From Clostridium sp. AN503 (GTDB lineage Bacteria; Bacillota; Clostridia; Lachnospirales; Lachnospiraceae), in NCBI RefSeq assembly GCF_040719375.1, contig NZ_JBFDTP010000002.1:124001-188000 (forward strand): a stretch of DNA of 64,000 nt, in the 5' to 3' direction. Of the stretch, positions 51,646-61,283 are shown in pieces. The translations under genes were made by a program, and so were the position numbers. The stretch's first letter is position 1. The number at the start of each line of letters is the position of its first letter. The notes beneath the pieces were generated by a model, which saw only the letters and a list, made by a program, of their open reading frames with translations, made no database searches and was not told where the DNA came from.

Positions 51646-52929
51646 ATGAATGTATCAAAGAAAAGATGGGGATATCTGGCGGTGGCGGTCCTGATCCTGC
51701 TGTTTGCGGGGATCGGATATGCATTCTCCCTGTTCGTAGGAGCGATCGAGCAGGACCTGGGACTGACCCGCGCCGATACCTCCCTGGTATTTACCCTGTG
51801 TTTTATCTGTTTTGCATCCGGCTCCCTGGTCACCGGGTTCCTGCTGCGCAGGCTGTCGCCGAAAATCCTTCTGCGGGTTGGCGCGGTGATGATCGGCGCC
51901 GGGTTTCTTATGTCCGCCGGAGCGGCCCGTCTCTGGCAGCTTTATTTCACCTACAGCATCCTGTGTGGGTTTTCCATCGGGATCGCTTATAACGTGATGA
52001 TCAGTATGATCCCGCTGTTTTTCCATGATAAGGTGGGACTGGCTACAGGCATCCTGCTGATGGGTTTTGCCATGAGCACAACCGTGCTGGGGCCGTTCTG
52101 CCAGATGGGGATGTCTGCATTTGGATGGAGGGGCGTGTTCCTGGCGCTGGGGGGCAGCGAGGCCGCTGCATTCTTTATCGGGAGCGTGGTGATCCATGCA
52201 CCGTCCGGAGCGGAGGAGAAGGCGCTGGCACAGCAGCAGAAAGCGCTGGCACAGCGGGAGAAGGCGCAGGCGCAGGCAGCTGTCTGTGATTTGACTGAGG
52301 CGGAAAAAACCTTTACGCAGCCGGATTTCTCTCCTTGTGCCATGATCAGGATGAAATCCTTTTATGTATTCATCTCCATCTACATCTCCATCGGCGGCGT
52401 AGGCATGGCCTTCATCAACCATGGGGCGATGACGCTTCAGGAGGATTTAGGCCAGAGCCTGGCCCTCAGCACCCTGATCGTCGGAGCTGTCTGCATGTTC
52501 AACGGAATCGGACGTGTACTCTGGGGCATCGTTTACGACCGCATCGGAAGCGCGGCCTCCCTGCGGTATCTGGGCATCCTGCTGATCCTGGCGCTGGGCG
52601 CCGTACTTGGTTCCCTGTATATAAGCTCCGTCTGGTTGTTTGCTTTTGGCATGGCCCTGGTGATGTTCTGCTATGGGGGCAGCTCCAGCCTCGCCCCGAT
52701 CATCGTCAGAGCGCTGTTTGGAGACAATTATTTCTCCGCAAACTTTGCCATCACAAACATTGGAACCATGATCCTGTCCAGTGTTCCGGCTCTGATCGGC
52801 ATGATCCAGATGCACACAGGAAGCTATACGGCCCCCTACATACTGCTCAGTGCATTTGCCGCAGTAAGCTTTTTCATGGCCTGCCTGTACCGTAAAGTCA
52901 CGGAACGGGAACTGGGACATGTGTGCTGA
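51646..52929 (+). CDS. MFS transporter (OFA-like)
   Basis: 427-residue major facilitator with 12 hydrophobic segments, resembling the oxalate/formate antiporter group (GIGYAFSLFVGAIEQDLGLT at the start, ATGILLMGFAMSTTVLGPF in the first half). The central cytoplasmic loop has a duplicated Ala/Gln/Lys-rich patch (EKALAQQQKALAQREKAQAQ). ATG 51646 is better spaced from AGAGG than ATG 51640. Substrate unknown, probably a carboxylate. Confidence 0.88.
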   Translation: MNVSKKRWGYLAVAVLILLFAGIGYAFSLFVGAIEQDLGLTRADTSLVFTLCFICFASGSLVTGFLLRRLSPKILLRVGAVMIGAGFLMSAGAARLWQLYFTYSILCGFSIGIAYNVMISMIPLFFHDKVGLATGILLMGFAMSTTVLGPFCQMGMSAFGWRGVFLALGGSEAAAFFIGSVVIHAPSGAEEKALAQQQKALAQREKAQAQAAVCDLTEAEKTFTQPDFSPCAMIRMKSFYVFISIYISIGGVGMAFINHGAMTLQEDLGQSLALSTLIVGAVCMFNGIGRVLWGIVYDRIGSAASLRYLGILLILALGAVLGSLYISSVWLFAFGMALVMFCYGGSSSLAPIIVRALFGDNYFSANFAITNIGTMILSSVPALIGMIQMHTGSYTAPYILLSAFAAVSFFMACLYRKVTERELGHVC

Positions 52930-52996
52930 GGCGTTTTAGCTGTCCTGTGTGCATTTGATCTACTCAGTAATAAAACAGTCAGCGCATAAAAAATGC

Positions 52997-53051
52997 TTGC
53001 AAAAAGCAACGAAATATGGTAGTATGGGAACAAGAAAGGAAATCGATTTCC
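52997..53051 (+). promoter_or_regulatory. lacI-type gene promoter and operator O1
   Basis: TTGCAA (52997-53002), 17 bases, TAGTAT (53020-53025). The palindrome GGAAATCGATTTCC (53038-53051; symmetric out to 20 bases) lies over the first transcribed bases, giving autorepression. Confidence 0.8.
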
Positions 53052-53070
53052 TTTCCGGAAAGAGGATGCT

Positions 53071-54129
53071 ATGAACAAAAGTAGTGTAACCATTTATGAC
53101 ATTGCAAAAGAGGCAAACGCTTCACCGGCTACTGTTTCCAGGGTCCTGAACAATTCTCAACATCCGGTAAAGCAGGAGATGAGAGACCGGATTTTGGAAA
53201 CGTCCAGACGCATGGGCTATATACCGAACCTACAGGCCAGGAACTTAAAAAGCCAGAAGAGTACCTCGATCGGAATCATCATCCCTTCCATTGCGAATCC
53301 GTTTTATCCATCTATTGTTCGGGGGATAGAGGACGAGATTGTCAGCAGAAACTATCATATGATCATTTCCAGCTGCGACAGAGATATTGAGCGAACCAAT
53401 TACAGTATTGAGAACATGTTGGCGGTTAATGTTCAGGGGATCATAAGTATTTATATGGATGCAGTGCCGGAAGGGCTGTGGAAACTGGTTGAACGGGGAA
53501 GTATGGCGCTGAATGTGGTTGCCAATGGCAAATGCCTTCCAGGTATGCACACTATCCTGGTGGATAAGGTAGAGGAGTGTAAAATTGCAGTTCGCTATCT
53601 GCTGGAGCAGGGCCATAAAAAGATTGCAATCCTGTTTGACCGGCTGGATAACTCTATCCGTACGAACCGGTTAACTGGTTATCAGGAAGCCTTAAAAGAG
53701 AATGGGATAGAATATTGTGAGGATTTTGTGTATATTTTAGGCCGTGATGCAGACGGGGATGTGACCGAGTCTTCAGAAAAAGGCTATTTGCTGGCCAGGG
53801 CCATGTTGAATAAAACACCGGAGGTGACAGCGTTTGTATGTATGAATGATGCGATGACGCTTGGCGCTTTAAAGGCAGTCCGGGAGGCGAATAAGCTTGT
53901 TCCGGGAGATTATTCCGTTATCAGCTTCGATGATTTGGTGTTTGCTGATTCCGTGTATCCTGCGCTGACTACGGTTGGACTTGACAAGTATCAGTGGGGG
54001 AGAAAGCTTGCCCAATACTATTTTGATCTGATGGACCAGCCGGACAGGAACGAGTCCGTAGTGACGGAAAAAGAGGTGCTGATCACTTCAGAATTGATCA
54101 TCAGGCAAAGTGTGAAAAAAATCTTATAA
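53071..54129 (+). CDS. LacI-family transcriptional repressor
   Basis: 352-residue regulator with the LacI headpiece (VTIYDIAKEANASPATVSRVLNN) and a periplasmic-binding-like effector domain (about 60-345). It recognises GGAAATCGATTTCC to judge from the three copies around its gene and before the TRAP operon. It likely releases the DNA on binding the sugar or sugar acid imported by that transporter. Confidence 0.95.
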   Translation: MNKSSVTIYDIAKEANASPATVSRVLNNSQHPVKQEMRDRILETSRRMGYIPNLQARNLKSQKSTSIGIIIPSIANPFYPSIVRGIEDEIVSRNYHMIISSCDRDIERTNYSIENMLAVNVQGIISIYMDAVPEGLWKLVERGSMALNVVANGKCLPGMHTILVDKVEECKIAVRYLLEQGHKKIAILFDRLDNSIRTNRLTGYQEALKENGIEYCEDFVYILGRDADGDVTESSEKGYLLARAMLNKTPEVTAFVCMNDAMTLGALKAVREANKLVPGDYSVISFDDLVFADSVYPALTTVGLDKYQWGRKLAQYYFDLMDQPDRNESVVTEKEVLITSELIIRQSVKKIL

Positions 54130-54135
54130 GATATT

Positions 54136-54162
54136 TTATACACCGGTGCAGCCGGTGTATAA
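54136..54162 (+). terminator. Terminator-like stem after the lacI-type gene
   Basis: TTATACACCGG pairs perfectly with CCGGTGTATAA around TGCAG. No T-run, so possibly only a partial stop. Confidence 0.55.
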
Positions 54163-54174
54163 AACGCAGCAAAA

Positions 54175-54220
54175 GGAAATCGATTTCCTTATTTTTACCA
54201 GCAAAAGGAAATCGATTTCC
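54175..54220 (+). promoter_or_regulatory. Operators O2 and O3 of the TRAP operon
   Basis: Two further exact copies of GGAAATCGATTTCC at 54175-54188 and 54207-54220, centres 32 bases apart (three helical turns), so two repressor dimers would sit on the same face. With O1 about 1.1 kb upstream this permits DNA looping across the repressor gene. Confidence 0.82.
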
Positions 54221-54303
54221 CATAGCAATAGACAGAGGAAACTGAATATAGTTCTAAGCAGCTATATTTAAGTATATAAAAATCTAATGTTGAAAGGGGT
54301 ACT

Positions 54304-55392
54304 ATGATGAAAACAGCAACCATGAAAACAGCAACAGGAATTATTTTAACGGCAGCAGTTCTGGGAGCACTGACAGGGTGCACGAAGATGTCTGAGACGA
54401 CAGCAGAAACAGCGGCAATGGCGGCTGCCTCAGATGCACCAAAGGGCGGAGCGGACGCGGACACTGCGGCTAAAGCCGCAATCAAACTAATTGGAGCCCA
54501 TGTCAATACGACAGACAGCTCCTATCAGGCGGGATTTGAAGCGATGAAGGAAAAGCTGGAAGAGATTTCAGGCGAAACCATGACAGTCGAAATCCATCCC
54601 AATGGGGAACTTGGAGGGAATGAGGCGGAGCTGGTTGAGAAAATGGCTACGGGTACGGTCGATATGATCGTGGCTTCCCCCAATTTTGTCGCGACCACAG
54701 GGGTAAAGGAAGCGGATCTGTTCTCAATTCCTTTTCTTTACACAGGGCTGGAACACTGGAATGCGGTAGTTGACGGTGAGGTGGGACAGGCTATTTCTGG
54801 CAGGATCAATGCCGCAGGCACGCTTCATTCCCTGGGTTACTGGAGCTGTGGAACCAGAGAGTATTTCGGCGTGAAGGCAATCCATACGCTGGAGGATCTG
54901 AAAAATGTGAAAATCCGGGTCCAGGATTCCGATGCAGTGCGTTCTGTGTGGAGCGCGCTTGGAGCCAACCCCACTACACTGGCCTACAATGAGCTTTACA
55001 GCGGGCTGCAGAATAATGTCATTGACGCTGCGGAAAATGATCTCGGCAATATCCTTTTACAGAAGTTTTATGAAGCTGGTCCATATGTTTCGCTGACGGA
55101 TCATGATATTGCCACAAGAATGTTTTTAATTGGGGCGCAGAAATATAATGGATTGACAGACGAGCAGAGAGCCTGGGTCGATGAAGCTGCCGAATATGCC
55201 TGTGTTGAGCAGAGGAAGTTTGATCAGGCATTGAACAATGAGGCGTTGGAGCAGATTAAGGCCAACGGCGGGATTGTCAATGAAGTGGACAAGGAGAGCC
55301 TGATTGCGGCGTGTGCGGATGCCAGGGAAACAGCAGCAGAAAAGCTTGGGGCCGCTGACCTGTATCAGATGGTGAATGAGGCAGCCCGCTAA
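54304..55392 (+). CDS. TRAP transporter substrate-binding protein (DctP)
   Basis: Extracytoplasmic receptor of a TRAP importer. The 362-residue lipoprotein has lipobox LTGC (Cys26), a short Ala-rich linker, and the DctP fold with the ligand-binding Arg region KNVKIRVQDSDAV. TRAP receptors bind carboxylates, typically sugar acids or C4-dicarboxylates. GGGG precedes the ATG. First gene of the LacI-controlled operon. Confidence 0.94.
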   Translation: MMKTATMKTATGIILTAAVLGALTGCTKMSETTAETAAMAAASDAPKGGADADTAAKAAIKLIGAHVNTTDSSYQAGFEAMKEKLEEISGETMTVEIHPNGELGGNEAELVEKMATGTVDMIVASPNFVATTGVKEADLFSIPFLYTGLEHWNAVVDGEVGQAISGRINAAGTLHSLGYWSCGTREYFGVKAIHTLEDLKNVKIRVQDSDAVRSVWSALGANPTTLAYNELYSGLQNNVIDAAENDLGNILLQKFYEAGPYVSLTDHDIATRMFLIGAQKYNGLTDEQRAWVDEAAEYACVEQRKFDQALNNEALEQIKANGGIVNEVDKESLIAACADARETAAEKLGAADLYQMVNEAAR

Positions 55393-55417
55393 GTAAAAGC
55401 AAATCCACAATGATTAA

Positions 55418-55460
55418 CAGGGGAGGGTACCATGCTGTGATGCCGGTATGCCCTCTCCTG
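55418..55460 (+). terminator. Intercistronic hairpin after dctP
   Basis: CAGGGGAGGG (55418-55427) pairs with CCCTCTCCTG (55451-55460) with one mismatch. Like the stem at 21.7 kb it follows a binding-protein gene and lacks a T-run. Confidence 0.5.
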
Positions 55461-55479
55461 CTGAACGGAGGATCAGGAT

Positions 55480-55995
55480 ATGAAGAAAATATGCGACATG
55501 ATAGAAAAGGGAATGTACGGTGTGGGAATGCTTGCGGTTGCCGTATTTTTTATCTGTACAACAGTCCAGGTATGTTCTCGGGTCTTTGGATTTCAGGCGG
55601 CATTTACGGAGGAGGTTGCCAATACTGCGTTGGCCTGGTGCTGCTTTATCGGCGCGGCTCCTATGGTGCGTTCCAATGAACATTTCCGTTTCACTGCATT
55701 GACGGAGAAATTAAAGGGGAAGGCGTTCTTTTTGGATGAAGCTGCGTGCCTGTTTTTCGTGTTTGTATTCAACATGTTTGTAGCTTTCTATGGAATTCTT
55801 CTTGTAAAACAGTTTTCAGCGTGGCAGATGACAACACTTCCGGTGAGCAAAGGCTGGTGCTGGCTTTGTGTACCTGTATTTGGCATTGCGGCATCCATGT
55901 TTTCACTGGAAAATTTGACAGGGCATATTAAGAAGCCAAACAGGCGCAGTCTGACAGATGCGGTTGATGAGGCCATGAAGGAGGTGGATTTATGA
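55480..55995 (+). CDS. TRAP transporter small permease (DctQ)
   Basis: 171-residue membrane protein with four hydrophobic segments (about 13-33, 45-65, 88-108, 128-148), the DctQ type. It overlaps the large permease gene by four bases (ATGA), so synthesis of the two is coupled. Confidence 0.93.
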   Translation: MKKICDMIEKGMYGVGMLAVAVFFICTTVQVCSRVFGFQAAFTEEVANTALAWCCFIGAAPMVRSNEHFRFTALTEKLKGKAFFLDEAACLFFVFVFNMFVAFYGILLVKQFSAWQMTTLPVSKGWCWLCVPVFGIAASMFSLENLTGHIKKPNRRSLTDAVDEAMKEVDL

Positions 55996-57278
55996 TTTTT
56001 GTGCTGGTAGGGGCCTTCCTTGTCCTTTTATTTATGGGGGTGCCAATTGCTTATATACTTGGGCTAGTAGCGTTGCTCGGAATCTCTCAGCTTGGTTCTA
56101 TTTCCATGATTACCGTGGTACAGAAAATGTTTACGGGACTTAACAGTTTTACTCTGCTGGCTGTTCCCTTGTTTGTTTTGGCAGCCAATATCATGAACCG
56201 GGCTAAAATCAGTGAAAAGCTGATCCAGTTCTGCAATGGGATCGTAGGGAGGTTTCCGGGGGGACTGGCGTATGCCAATGTGCTGGTATCCATGTTATTT
56301 GCGGGGATTTCCGGTTCCTCCCAGGCTGACACGGCCGGTATTGGGTCCATATTGATTCCGGCAATGGAAAAGGAGGGCTATCGGCAGGAAACCTCGGTCG
56401 GGGTTACGGCTGCGTCCTCTACTATCGGCATTGTGATCCCGCCCTCCATTCCAATGGTCGTATATGCTTCCGTAGCCGGCGCGTCGATCGGAGCGTTGTT
56501 TCTGGGCGGCGTTGTCCCTGGAATATTAATCGGCGGGGGACAGATGCTTGTTATTTATCTGGGCAATAAAAAGTACCATTATCCCAAGCAGCCGCCCATG
56601 TCGTTGAAAGCATTTGCCAAACTGGCCGTAACCTGCCTGCCGCCGGTGCTGACACCGGTTATTATTATCGGCGGTGTGATCGGCGGGATATGCACGGCTA
56701 CTGAGTCGGCCGCCGTTGCCTGTATTTATGCGATTATCCTTGGGGTATTTGTCTTTAAAAACTTAAGCTTAAAGGATATTAAGCCATTGCTTTACGACAC
56801 GCTCCGGACCAGCGCCACCTCGCTGTTTGCCCTTGCGACTGCAAATGCATTAGGCCAGCTGCTCAGCTATTATAATGTGGGAGTCCTGGTGCAGCAGATG
56901 TTTGCTGATCATTTCCCCTATAAATGGCAGTTCCTTCTTGCCCTGATTGCATTCTATCTGTTTCTTGGCACATTTATGGATGCGATTCCGGCAATGATCC
57001 TGTTTGTTCCGGTCCTTATGCCGGTAGCGACAGCGTTTGGCATCACACCGGTTCAGTTAGGGCTTATTATTGTCATTACGCTGGCTATTGGACAGGTCAC
57101 GCCTCCCTATGGGCTGTGTCTGCTGATTGCAGGGCGTATATCGGGGATGAGTGTGCAAAAGTCATTCCGGGCAGTGCTTCCCTATATTGCGGTATCCGTG
57201 ATCGTAGTGATTTTGATCGCATTTTTGCCGGATGTTGCATTTACGCTTCCGAAAATGATGAAGCCTGAATGGTTTTAA
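55992..57278 (+). CDS. TRAP transporter large permease (DctM)
   Basis: 428 residues, about 12 hydrophobic segments. It is sodium-coupled in characterised TRAP systems. Family motifs: FAGISGSSQADTAGIGSILI and GIVIPPSIPMVVYA in the first half, VTPPYGLCLLIA in the second. Completes a three-part TRAP importer. Confidence 0.95.
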   Translation: MIFVLVGAFLVLLFMGVPIAYILGLVALLGISQLGSISMITVVQKMFTGLNSFTLLAVPLFVLAANIMNRAKISEKLIQFCNGIVGRFPGGLAYANVLVSMLFAGISGSSQADTAGIGSILIPAMEKEGYRQETSVGVTAASSTIGIVIPPSIPMVVYASVAGASIGALFLGGVVPGILIGGGQMLVIYLGNKKYHYPKQPPMSLKAFAKLAVTCLPPVLTPVIIIGGVIGGICTATESAAVACIYAIILGVFVFKNLSLKDIKPLLYDTLRTSATSLFALATANALGQLLSYYNVGVLVQQMFADHFPYKWQFLLALIAFYLFLGTFMDAIPAMILFVPVLMPVATAFGITPVQLGLIIVITLAIGQVTPPYGLCLLIAGRISGMSVQKSFRAVLPYIAVSVIVVILIAFLPDVAFTLPKMMKPEWF

Positions 57279-57303
57279 AATAACTGGATTGTGAGGATAA
57301 AAT

Positions 57304-58698
57304 ATGAATAAGATGAAAGTGGCAGTGGTGACCCTGGGAGACAGCCGAAAGGAGTTTTACAAAAAGCGCAGGCATATTGCGGACGCGGAGATTGAGAAAG
57401 TAAAGGCAGCATTTGGAGACCAGTATGATCTGTTTCTGCCACCGATCGTATTTGACGCAGAGGAAGGACTGGCTGTGGCAGATGAGATCAGGCAAAGGGG
57501 GATCCGGGCTGTCATTCTGCACCTTCCAATTTGGGCCACGCCGTCCCTGGCGTTCCGCATCGCATACGCAACGGATTATCCGGTACTTTTGCTTGGTAAT
57601 TTGCAAAGAGACACCTCCAGTCTTGTGACACTTCTTGCGGTAGCGGGGATGTTGGATCAAACGGGGAAAAAATGTATCAGGGTGTCTGGTGAGTACAGGG
57701 ATTTAAAGCTTCAGCAAAAGGTGGATGCGTTTATCCGGGGGATTTCTGTGACCGAGGGGATACGCAGATCCAGCTATGGCATGATTGGAGGCAGAAGTAT
57801 TGGGATTGGCACTACAGTGGCAGATCCCAGCCAGTGGCAAAAGCAGTTCGGCGTGGAATTCGACCATTGTGATCAGTATGAGATTGTTTACAGAGCAGCG
57901 GCAATTGAGAATGACCGTGTGAAACAACATCTGCAATGGGTGAAGGCGTATAGTTCCCTGGCGGGTTATTCCGGTAAGTTTACGGAAGAAACGCTGGAAC
58001 TGCAGGTGAGAAGCTACCTTGCACTGAAGGATATGGCGGCAGAAAAGAAATATGATTTTATGGGAATCAAGTGTCAGCAAGACATGAGTGATCACTTTGT
58101 GTTGCAGTGCCTGGGGGTTGCGCTTTTAAACAATCATTATGATGCGGACGGTGAAAAACAGCCGATCCCAACGTCCTGTGAATGTGATTGCGATGGGGCG
58201 TTGACGATGCGGATTCTGAGCCTGTGCGCAGAAGGAGCACCATCCTGTCTGCTGGATATAAAATTCTTTGATGAAGCCAGCAAAGAGTTTGTGCTGGCAA
58301 ACTGTGGCAGTGTTGCTCCGTATTTTGCAAATCCGGATGACCGTGAGGATGCATTGAAAAAAACTGTGCTTATGCCTCATATTTTTGGGGAAGCAGGAGG
58401 CGCGTCGCTTCAGATGATTGCCAAACCGGGCGCGGTGACAGTAGCAAGGCTGTTTCGCAGCAATGGAAATTATGTATTGGGCTGCTTTGAGGGGACTACA
58501 AAGATGTATCCTGTAGAAAAATTGAAGGAAACGACGTACTGTTATCCGCACGCATTTGTCGAGGCAGACGTGGACTACCAGGCGTTCTACCAGAAAATAA
58601 ATTCCAATCATTTGCATATGGTATATGGAAATTATGCAAAGGTTTTGGAAATGTTCTGTGATATGACAGGGATTGAATATCTTTGCTTTAATAAGTAA
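57304..58698 (+). CDS. L-fucose/L-arabinose isomerase-like protein
   Basis: 464-residue protein with the fucose/arabinose isomerase fold: N-terminal VAVVTLGDSRKEFY, a middle domain with MGIKCQQDMSDHF, the cysteine-rich metal-site-like segment CECDCDG (292-298) and a C-terminal HMVYG. Members interconvert aldoses and ketoses, but this branch is distant from known FucI or AraA and the Glu expected in the middle motif is not obvious. It starts 26 bases after dctM and shares the LacI operators, so it should act on whatever the TRAP system imports. A TRAP partner instead of an ABC or MFS sugar importer is unusual for an isomerase. Confidence 0.8.
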   Translation: MNKMKVAVVTLGDSRKEFYKKRRHIADAEIEKVKAAFGDQYDLFLPPIVFDAEEGLAVADEIRQRGIRAVILHLPIWATPSLAFRIAYATDYPVLLLGNLQRDTSSLVTLLAVAGMLDQTGKKCIRVSGEYRDLKLQQKVDAFIRGISVTEGIRRSSYGMIGGRSIGIGTTVADPSQWQKQFGVEFDHCDQYEIVYRAAAIENDRVKQHLQWVKAYSSLAGYSGKFTEETLELQVRSYLALKDMAAEKKYDFMGIKCQQDMSDHFVLQCLGVALLNNHYDADGEKQPIPTSCECDCDGALTMRILSLCAEGAPSCLLDIKFFDEASKEFVLANCGSVAPYFANPDDREDALKKTVLMPHIFGEAGGASLQMIAKPGAVTVARLFRSNGNYVLGCFEGTTKMYPVEKLKETTYCYPHAFVEADVDYQAFYQKINSNHLHMVYGNYAKVLEMFCDMTGIEYLCFNK

Positions 58699-58790
58699 GC
58701 CTTAAACGGGTGTCTGTGAAACGCTTGCATAACCACCTCATTCCTGTTAAAATATCCATATTGAAATAAAAGGAAAAGAGGAACCACACC

Positions 58791-60320
58791 ATGAAACGAG
58801 CATGCGGCATGCTGCTTCCGGTATCGAGCCTTCCGTCCAAATACGGGATCGGTGCATTTTCAAAAGAGGCATACGAATTCATAGATAAACTGGAGGCAGC
58901 GGGACAGAAGTACTGGCAGATCCTGCCCCTGGGGCCGACGGGATACGGAGATTCCCCTTACCAGTCCTTCAGCGCCTTTGCCGGGAATCCGTATTTTATC
59001 GATCTGGAGCAGCTGATCGATGATGAGCTGCTGACCAGGGAGGAATGTGATAACGCGGATTTTGGCAGCGACCGGAGGTTCATTCACTATGAAAAGCTTT
59101 ACCGGAACCGTTTTCCGCTGTTGAAAAAGGCTTTTGTCCGCTGGAAGCAGCAGCGTCAGGCCGAGGGGCTGGATGAAAAGCAGACGCAGAAGATCCTTGG
59201 CAAGGCCCTGTCTGCGGAGACAAGAGAGTACTGTTTCTACATGGCGGTCAAGAATGCTTTCAATGGGAAAAGCTGGGATAAATGGGATCTGGATATCCGT
59301 ACCCGTCAGGAGGGGGCGCTGAGAACATACCGGAAAGCTTTAAAGGACGAGATCGCCTTTTATGAATTCCAGCAGTATCTGTTTCAGGAGCAGTGGACAC
59401 AGCTTAAGGATTATGCCAATGAAAAGGGCATCCGCATCATTGGGGATATCCCGATCTATGTGGCGTTTGACGGCGCGGACAGCTGGGCGCACCCGGAGCT
59501 GTTTCAGTTTGATGCAGACTGCAGGCCTGTAGGAGTGGCGGGCTGCCCGCCGGACGCATTTTCAGAGACCGGGCAGCTCTGGGGCAATCCCCTGTACCGC
59601 TGGGATTACCACAAAAAGACCGGGTATGACTGGTGGCTGAAACGCATGGAGTACAGCTTCCGGCTGTATGACGTGGTGCGGGTCGATCATTTCCGGGGAT
59701 TTGACGAGTACTATGCGATTCCGGCGCAGGATAAGACCGCTGAGAACGGACATTGGGAAAAAGGGCCTGGATATTCCCTGTTTAAAGCTATGGAGAAAAA
59801 GTTTGGCAGGCTGGATATCATCGCGGAGGATCTGGGATTTCTCACCCCATCCGTGCTGAAGCTTGTAAAAAAGACTGGTTTTCCAGGGATGAAGGTGCTG
59901 GAGTTTGCATTTGACGAGACAGGCGACAGTGCTTACCTGCCGCATAAATATCCGAAAAATTGTGTGGTTTATACTGGAACCCATGATAATATGACCCTTC
60001 AGGGCTGGTACCGCAGCCTGGATGCCGGAGCGCGGAGGTTTGCCCTGGATTATTTGGGCAATGCGCGTACTCCCCAGGGAGAGATCCATTGGGATTACAT
60101 CCGGTTGGCGCTGCAGAGCGTAGCGCGTCTGGCGGTGATCCCGGTACAGGATTATCTGGGGCTTGGCGACTGGGCGAGGATCAATGAGCCGTCCACATTA
60201 GGCGAAAACTGGCGGTGGCGCATGGGCGCGGAGGATCTGACGGAGGATCTGATCAAAAAATGCCGGAGGATGGCAGAGATCTATGGAAGGATCGAGCGAA
60301 CGGAAGATAAAAAGATATAA
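58791..60320 (+). CDS. malQ: 4-alpha-glucanotransferase (amylomaltase, GH77)
   Basis: Disproportionates maltodextrins in the cytoplasm. 509 residues with the GH77 start GMLLPVSSLPSKYGIG and the catalytic set: Asp in VRVDHFRG, Glu in IAEDLGFLTP, and Asp in TGTHDNMTLQG. AAAAGAGG precedes ATG 58791. Single gene with a terminator behind it. Confidence 0.96.
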   Translation: MKRACGMLLPVSSLPSKYGIGAFSKEAYEFIDKLEAAGQKYWQILPLGPTGYGDSPYQSFSAFAGNPYFIDLEQLIDDELLTREECDNADFGSDRRFIHYEKLYRNRFPLLKKAFVRWKQQRQAEGLDEKQTQKILGKALSAETREYCFYMAVKNAFNGKSWDKWDLDIRTRQEGALRTYRKALKDEIAFYEFQQYLFQEQWTQLKDYANEKGIRIIGDIPIYVAFDGADSWAHPELFQFDADCRPVGVAGCPPDAFSETGQLWGNPLYRWDYHKKTGYDWWLKRMEYSFRLYDVVRVDHFRGFDEYYAIPAQDKTAENGHWEKGPGYSLFKAMEKKFGRLDIIAEDLGFLTPSVLKLVKKTGFPGMKVLEFAFDETGDSAYLPHKYPKNCVVYTGTHDNMTLQGWYRSLDAGARRFALDYLGNARTPQGEIHWDYIRLALQSVARLAVIPVQDYLGLGDWARINEPSTLGENWRWRMGAEDLTEDLIKKCRRMAEIYGRIERTEDKKI

Positions 60321-60341
60321 TTGAGAAATTGACAAAACATA

Positions 60342-60380
60342 AAAAGTCCCGCACCGGAAAGCCTCCGGGGCGGGACTTTT
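60342..60380. terminator. Bidirectional terminator after malQ
   Basis: AAAAGTCCCGC (60342-60352) pairs with GCGGGACTTTT (60370-60380), between convergent genes. Confidence 0.85.
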
Positions 60381-60396
60381 GTCAATGCCCATTGAT

Positions 60397-61158
60397 TCAG
60401 TTGATCGTTACGGTTGGTTCTGAGGATTCTGTGGAGGCAGCTTCCGTACTTTCCGGTACATCTGCGCCATGCTCAGATTCGTCAGTTGCGCCGCCCTCTA
60501 ACGTCTCCACATCGCCCTCTTTATGGGATGTAAAGGTCCCCTGGACTTCATTGCCCGCCTTATCCTGGGCGAAGACATGCAGTCCAGCCGGATCCATCTC
60601 GTAGGAAAGGGTATTGGTGCTGCGGTCCACTGCGATGGGTTCCACGCGCTGTTCTGCAGAGTTCAGTGCATAAATGGAATCAAAATTGATGCCCGACTGG
60701 GTATCCCCCACGGTCAGGGTGACCACGCCGTCCTGGATCTGTGTCTTCGTAAAGGAAGGTGGGTTGTCATCCAGCACGTTCACATGTTCATAAACGGATG
60801 CAGGCATGCCGTTTAAGTTGACAACGGCGGCCTCAATAGAGCCATTTTTATATACGGTGGTGGTATAGGTGCGTTTCTTTCCCTTTTCCAGTTCTACTTC
60901 TTCTCCGTCGATCGTCATGCTTACGGACTTTGTCGGGAACCAGGATTTGACGGTTAGGGTGACCTGGGTGGACAGATAGTCGTTGGTGTCGGCAACGATC
61001 ACCTCGATCTTCGGTTTTGCGATCACACAATAGAGCAGGATGCTGTTAAAAATAATAAATGGCAGGACATAAAACAGCAGGATATGCGGCCAGCCGCCGT
61101 CCTGTTTTTTTTGATACCTACCGGATTTATGGTAGGAAGAATTTTGATAGATTTCCAT
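60397..61158 (-). CDS. Membrane-anchored Ig-like protein, function unknown
   Basis: 253 residues: a cytoplasmic lead of about 24, one membrane segment (about 25-46, ILLFYVLPFIIFNSILLYCV), then an extracellular part with two beta-sandwich-like modules (TQVTLTVKSWFPTKSV... and DGVVTLTVGDTQSGI...) of bacterial Ig type, and an acidic Ser/Thr/Glu tail. The pattern 'DNPPSFTKTQIQDG...LHVFAQDKAGNE' is typical of surface Ig-like repeats. No sortase signal. Perhaps a cell-envelope protein. Confidence 0.75.
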   Translation of the reverse strand: MEIYQNSSYHKSGRYQKKQDGGWPHILLFYVLPFIIFNSILLYCVIAKPKIEVIVADTNDYLSTQVTLTVKSWFPTKSVSMTIDGEEVELEKGKKRTYTTTVYKNGSIEAAVVNLNGMPASVYEHVNVLDDNPPSFTKTQIQDGVVTLTVGDTQSGINFDSIYALNSAEQRVEPIAVDRSTNTLSYEMDPAGLHVFAQDKAGNEVQGTFTSHKEGDVETLEGGATDESEHGADVPESTEAASTESSEPTVTIN

Positions 61159-61283
61159 AGGATGCTCCTTTTTATCTCCAGGCAGATGCCCTGTTGTCTG
61201 TCCAATAGCATAGCAGAAAATACGTGGTTTTACAAGGAAAGATTTTCTTACGATGACCCTTTTCAGCCGGTGAGGTCTGTGGT

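Noticed and set aside
51655..52422. Leftward 255-codon frame opposite the MFS gene
   Set aside because: Polar His/Gln/Asp-rich shadow of a membrane-protein gene without ribosome site.
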